From an uncultured Treponema sp. (lineage in GTDB: Bacteria; Spirochaetota; Spirochaetia; Treponematales; Treponemataceae), in assembly GCA_937901865.1 (NCBI GenBank), contig CALDID010000313.1, positions 1-17,076 of the forward strand: 17,076 bases of DNA, read 5' to 3'. This document shows positions 13,838 through 17,076 of this stretch, piece by piece; the stretch's first letter is position 1; the number at the start of each line of letters is the position of its first letter. The notes under the pieces were generated by a model. It saw only the letters and a list, made by a program, of their open reading frames with translations. It searched no databases and had not been told where the DNA came from. The position numbers and the translations under genes are program-made.

Positions 13838-16314
13838 TCTTCCCCCGCTTCAGCCGTTTCTGCAACAGGCTTTTCAAGATATAAGCCGATTTTTTCTCTA
13901 AAAGTTACGCACAACTTATCGTTTTGAAAATCCACAAAGACCGTTTCATTTTCAACGCCTTGATTTTCAAGCAAAAGCATAGATAGCTCATCTTCTATAT
14001 CGTGTTCGATAATGCGGCGAAGCGGACGTGCGCCCATTGTAGGCTCATATCCGTGTTCTATGATGTATTCTTTTGCTTTATCAGACACCAGCAAATCAAG
14101 ATTTCTGTCTTTTAGCCGCTCTTCTAACTCTGACAACTGTATATCAAGGATTTCACCGATTTCATCATGAGATAGCGCATTAAAGACAACAATATCATCG
14201 ATACGATTCAAAAGCTCAGGTGTCATTATCTTTTTCAGTTCTTCCATCGCATTAGCTTTTATCTCGTCATAATCAAGAAGCCCCTCAACTGAATTAGAAG
14301 CAAAACCGACTCTGCCTTCACTCGTAATCTTTCTCGCTCCTGCATTGCTCGTCATTATAATAACCGTATTGCGAAAATTAACGGCATGACCAAGATTATC
14401 GCTCAATTCGCCCTCTTCGAGTATTTGTAAAAGCAAATTGAAAATATCAGGGTGCGCCTTTTCTATCTCATCAAGCAATACAACAGAATAAGGCTTTTGC
14501 CTTACCTTTTCGGTCAGCACTCCCCCGTCTTCATAACCAATATATCCAGGCGGCGCACCTGTTAGGCGAGCAGCATTATGCTTTTCCATAAAGTCGCTCA
14601 TATCAATACGGATTAAAGAGCTTTCGTTTCCAAACAAAAACTTTGCAACGGACTTTGCAAGCTGCGTTTTTCCAACTCCTGTAGGTCCTAAGAAAATAAA
14701 AGAACCGACAGGGCGTTTTGTGCTAGAAACCCCTGCTCTGTTTCTGCGCACAGCACTTGCAATTAAATGAACTGCGTCTTTTTGCCCAATAACATCTTTA
14801 TGAAGCTCATCTTCCATGTGAACAAGGCGCATAGCTTCGTTATCAGATAAATGCTTTATCGGAATTCCAGTCATAGAGCTAACAACAGCGCAAATATCTT
14901 CTGCCGTTACCATCTTTTCTCCGTGAGTTTCTTTTCGTTTCTTTTCATAATCCTCAAGTTTACTTCTGACATCTAAAACATAATCACGAACAAGAGCAGC
15001 CTGCTCATAGCTTTGATTTTTCACAAGGGATTTTTTCTCTTCGATAAGCTCTTCTAGCTCGTTTTCTATCGCGACAAGCTCTGAAGAAGATGCGTTTTTC
15101 TCAATCTTCTTTCTTGCGCCTGCCTCGTCTAACACATCAATAGCTTTATCTGGCAAAAACCTATCAGCAATATATCTCTTGCACAATTTTATCACTAAAG
15201 GAATAACGTCATCTGCATACGTTACCCCGTGATACTCTTCAAATCGGGCCTTTAGACCGTTTAAGATTTCAATCACATCGCTTTCTTCAGGCTCTTCAAC
15301 TCTTACAATTTGAAACCTTCGCTCAAGCGCAGTATCTTTTTCAATATATTTTCTATATTCATTTAAAGTAGTAGCACCAATACAATGAATTTCTCCACGA
15401 CCAAGCATTGGCTTTAACATATTACCTGCATCCATAGCACCTTCCATAGCACCACTACCAACAATCATATGAATCTCATCAATAAACATAATGATATTAC
15501 CATTTGATTCTTTTACTTCCTTAAGAACAGCTTTCAATCTTTCTTCGAATTCGCCTCTATATTTAGCCCCTGCAATTAAAGAAGTCATATCTAATTCCCA
15601 AATGGTTTTATCTTTTAAGCTATTAGGAACATCCCCCTTAACAATTCTATTAGCAAGGCCTTCAATAATAGCAGTTTTACCAACACCAGGTTCACCAATT
15701 AAACATGGATTATTTTTTGTACGTCTATTTAAGATTTGAATAACTCTTTGAAGCTCCTTATCACGTCCAATTACCATATCAAGCTCATTAGTTGCTGCTT
15801 TAAAAGTAAGGTTTGTTCCAAAAGTATCAAGATATTTTTTCTTTTTATTCTTTGACTTTTTCTTTTCTGGTTTTACTTTCTTAATTACATTTCCATTTGA
15901 AGAAGTGTCATTTCCATTTTGTTGTTTGAAATTTCCTAAATTTCCAAAGATTGATCCTAAAGGAATAGCCCCTGCAAATATTGGTCTTGCTCCTGTATTT
16001 TCTTCATCATCATTGTCAGATTCTTCATCATCAAAATCTTCATTATTCATTCCATTCATCATATCAGGAAAAGCCATAGCATCTAGTTCTAATCCATCAA
16101 TATTACCTAAACTTTCTGCTAAGTTTTTAAATAAACCTTCTAACTGAATATTCATGTTTGGTATATTACTATTTTGTGCTTTTAATATTTCATCGGTGTT
16201 AATGCCTTGCTTTTTAGCACAGTCTATACATAATCCTTCCATTTTTCTTTTTCCATTTTCTTCTTTACTTGAAAAAATAACAGCAGGATTTTTCTTGCAT
16301 ATATTACATATCAT
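13834..16314 (-). CDS. clpC: ClpC-type AAA+ unfoldase with N-terminal zinc finger; composition mosaic
   Basis: The 826-residue two-ring Clp ATPase unfolds proteins for ClpP. Instead of the usual Clp_N repeats it begins with a McsA/UvrB-like zinc finger (C3, C6, C29, C32; CX2C-X22-CX2C), then a low-complexity linker with an acidic cluster (92-106) and a Lys-rich stretch (145-160). AAA1 has Walker A GEPGVGKT (207-214) and Walker B IDE (278-280); a UVR-like middle domain lies at about 415-460; AAA2 has Walker A GPTGVGKT (543-550), Walker B DE (615-616) and a ClpP-docking loop VGF (669-671). The ATG at 16314 is set by an AGAGGAAA Shine-Dalgarno site; an upstream ATG at 16398 precedes the promoter. 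Codons for residues 1 to about 330 are far more AT-rich than the rest. It heads the clpC-cca-TPK operon. Confidence 0.93.
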   Translation of the reverse strand: MICNICKKNPAVIFSSKEENGKRKMEGLCIDCAKKQGINTDEILKAQNSNIPNMNIQLEGLFKNLAESLGNIDGLELDAMAFPDMMNGMNNEDFDDEESDNDDEENTGARPIFAGAIPLGSIFGNLGNFKQQNGNDTSSNGNVIKKVKPEKKKSKNKKKKYLDTFGTNLTFKAATNELDMVIGRDKELQRVIQILNRRTKNNPCLIGEPGVGKTAIIEGLANRIVKGDVPNSLKDKTIWELDMTSLIAGAKYRGEFEERLKAVLKEVKESNGNIIMFIDEIHMIVGSGAMEGAMDAGNMLKPMLGRGEIHCIGATTLNEYRKYIEKDTALERRFQIVRVEEPEESDVIEILNGLKARFEEYHGVTYADDVIPLVIKLCKRYIADRFLPDKAIDVLDEAGARKKIEKNASSSELVAIENELEELIEEKKSLVKNQSYEQAALVRDYVLDVRSKLEDYEKKRKETHGEKMVTAEDICAVVSSMTGIPIKHLSDNEAMRLVHMEDELHKDVIGQKDAVHLIASAVRRNRAGVSSTKRPVGSFIFLGPTGVGKTQLAKSVAKFLFGNESSLIRIDMSDFMEKHNAARLTGAPPGYIGYEDGGVLTEKVRQKPYSVVLLDEIEKAHPDIFNLLLQILEEGELSDNLGHAVNFRNTVIIMTSNAGARKITSEGRVGFASNSVEGLLDYDEIKANAMEELKKIMTPELLNRIDDIVVFNALSHDEIGEILDIQLSELEERLKDRNLDLLVSDKAKEYIIEHGYEPTMGARPLRRIIEHDIEDELSMLLLENQGVENETVFVDFQNDKLCVTFREKIGLYLEKPVAETAEAGEE

Positions 16315-16354
16315 ATTGATTTTTTCCTCTTTTCTATAAAGTTTTACACTCTTT

Positions 16355-16383
16355 ATAATACTATAAAAGGAAAGAAAAGTCAA
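16355..16383 (-). promoter_or_regulatory. Promoter of the clpC-cca-TPK operon
   Basis: Minus-strand TTGACT (16383-16378), 17-nt spacer, TATTAT (16360-16355). Predicted start near 16348, giving a leader of about 34 nt with the Shine-Dalgarno site. No convincing CtsR operator or CIRCE repeat is seen. Confidence 0.75.
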
Positions 16384-16399
16384 GATAAAGGCTGACATA

Positions 16400-16441
16400 A
16401 AAAATTAGATTCTTTACTTATAAATAAAGAATCTAATTTTT
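16400..16441. terminator. Bidirectional terminator between the coiled-coil gene and clpC
   Basis: Perfect 17-bp inverted repeat (16400-16416 with 16425-16441; arm AAAAATTAGATTCTTTA) around an 8-nt loop. It starts 5 bp past the stop codon of the coiled-coil gene and ends just before the clpC promoter. The stem is AT-rich but ends in T-runs on both strands. Confidence 0.85.
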
Positions 16442-16445
16442 CTTA

Positions 16446-16850
16446 CTAAGCTAATTTAGATTTTATTTTTCTAATTTCTTCATCGTGATTATCTAGCCTT
16501 TGGTCTCTTTTTGCTTCACGTTTCCAAACATCTCTGAACATTTCTGTTATTCCTGTATCGTCAAAAGCAATATAATCTTTTAATTCTTTAATTGTATTAT
16601 CAGCAGATTTTTTTATTTCGTTTCTTAATTCTTGGTTCATTTTTTTCATTTCAGCTTTGATATCGGTTCTTATGTCTTGATCCATTTTCTTCATATCAGT
16701 TCTTATATTGTTGTCCATTTCGCTCATTTCTGCTCGTAATGCATCATGTTCTGCTTTGTTTTCAGTTCTAAAATCATTAAGAGTATTTTGGATATTATTT
16801 ACACTTGTTGCAAGATTGATAAGCAAAGCATCTCTTTCATTATTTGTCAT
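16446..16850 (-). CDS. Coiled-coil protein of unknown function (134 aa)
   Basis: I do not recognise the family. From about residue 12 to 95 the sequence is highly charged with regularly spaced hydrophobics and no helix breakers, predicting a long coiled coil. Near-repeats of about 11 and 15 residues are visible (MDNNIRTDMKK, MDQDIRTDIKAEMKK, MNQELRNEIKK), as in hendecad or heptad coiled coils. A short segment follows (LKDYIAFDDTGITEMFRDVWKRE), then a basic tail. No membrane segment or signal peptide is present. The ATG at 16850 is chosen because GGAGGTGA lies about 6 nt before it; an ATG at 16865 lies upstream of that site. Own promoter and terminator make it monocistronic. AT-rich composition and the strong Shine-Dalgarno site differ from the left 15 kb. 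Confidence 0.75.
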   Translation of the reverse strand: MTNNERDALLINLATSVNNIQNTLNDFRTENKAEHDALRAEMSEMDNNIRTDMKKMDQDIRTDIKAEMKKMNQELRNEIKKSADNTIKELKDYIAFDDTGITEMFRDVWKREAKRDQRLDNHDEEIRKIKSKLA

Positions 16851-16971
16851 ATTATTCACCTCCATTTCCTAAGTGATAAAGTGAATTTAAATAGTTTAGA
16901 ATTAAAAATAATTAAAAATTTTATTTGAAAATTAATTATAGGGAGTAAAGGATAAAAAATTTATCAAAAAT

Positions 16972-17000
16972 ATAATACTACAAGTTAGAAAAAATGTCAA
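16972..17000 (-). promoter_or_regulatory. Promoter of the coiled-coil gene
   Basis: Minus-strand TTGACA (17000-16995), 17-nt spacer, TATTAT (16977-16972). Leader of about 115 nt, very AT-rich, with no structure I can identify. Confidence 0.75.
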
Positions 17001-17036
17001 TAGAAAAAAATAAATTCATATTTTTTATTGTTAGTC

Positions 17037-17065
17037 TTGACAAAATATGTACAAAAATATATATT
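17037..17065 (+). promoter_or_regulatory. Divergent promoter reading out of the right edge
   Basis: TTGACA (17037-17042), 17-nt spacer, TATATT (17060-17065), on the plus strand and diverging from the coiled-coil gene. Any gene it drives lies beyond the window. Confidence 0.6.
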
Positions 17066-17076
17066 AAATGTATAGG

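Noticed and set aside
16340..16400. CtsR operator or CIRCE element at the clpC promoter
   Set aside because: Only loose GTCA-like fragments are present; no tandem GGTCAAA-type heptads and no CIRCE inverted repeat.

Overview
The window reads as chromosomal DNA from a host-associated treponeme-like spirochaete. This rests on my memory of protein families: an excisionase-HTH/EIIA fusion of a kind I associate with treponemes, a divergent GlgA, a bacterial Ate/Bpt, a stand-alone AroH chorismate mutase, moderate GC, and a tRNA gene with no encoded CCA. No search was run. The rightmost ~1.75 kb (from about 15,330) is much more AT-rich, has textbook Shine-Dalgarno sites and promoters, and looks more like Clostridia/Firmicutes.

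Layout. Positions 1-1,382 (mostly minus strand) hold a fragment resembling the start of a PF09820-type AAA-ATPase gene, a NYN/OST-HTH protein, a Nif11-like small protein and tRNA-Arg(UCU). Positions 1,500-3,701 (plus) carry the Ate/Bpt aminoacyl-tRNA-protein transferase and a MATE transporter. The MATE gene runs tail-to-tail into, and overlaps, a minus-strand exported M15 peptidase (3,655-4,569). An HTH-EIIA regulator follows on the minus strand (4,695-5,342). A 420-bp intergenic region then holds an exact-period array of eight 23-bp units and a 20-bp-arm hairpin, just upstream of the ilvD promoter. ilvD and ilvB (branched-chain amino acid synthesis) follow on the plus strand, separated by a compact REP/MITE-like double hairpin. 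A shared bidirectional terminator separates ilvB from the minus-strand pair aroH-glgA. A divergent small membrane-protein gene overlaps the end of a thiamine pyrophosphokinase gene, the last member of a tight minus-strand operon clpC-cca-TPK. A terminator and a coiled-coil protein gene of unknown function close the window.

How the parts fit. ilvB and ilvD cover the first and third common steps of valine/isoleucine synthesis; ilvC and the acetolactate synthase small subunit are not here. The CCA-adding enzyme fits a genome whose tRNA genes lack CCA, as the tRNA-Arg here does. clpC-cca-TPK is translationally coupled (4-bp overlap, then a 2-nt gap). At least four genes (Nif11-like, bpt, MATE, M15 peptidase) have a -10 box ending only 6-9 nt before the start codon, predicting leaderless mRNAs; the other genes have Shine-Dalgarno sequences.

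Most worth following up: the eight-unit 23-bp array; the composition break inside clpC (transferred 5' half or assembly join); the group of predicted leaderless genes; and the Lys-to-Glu change at the usual ADP-glucose-binding position of GlgA.
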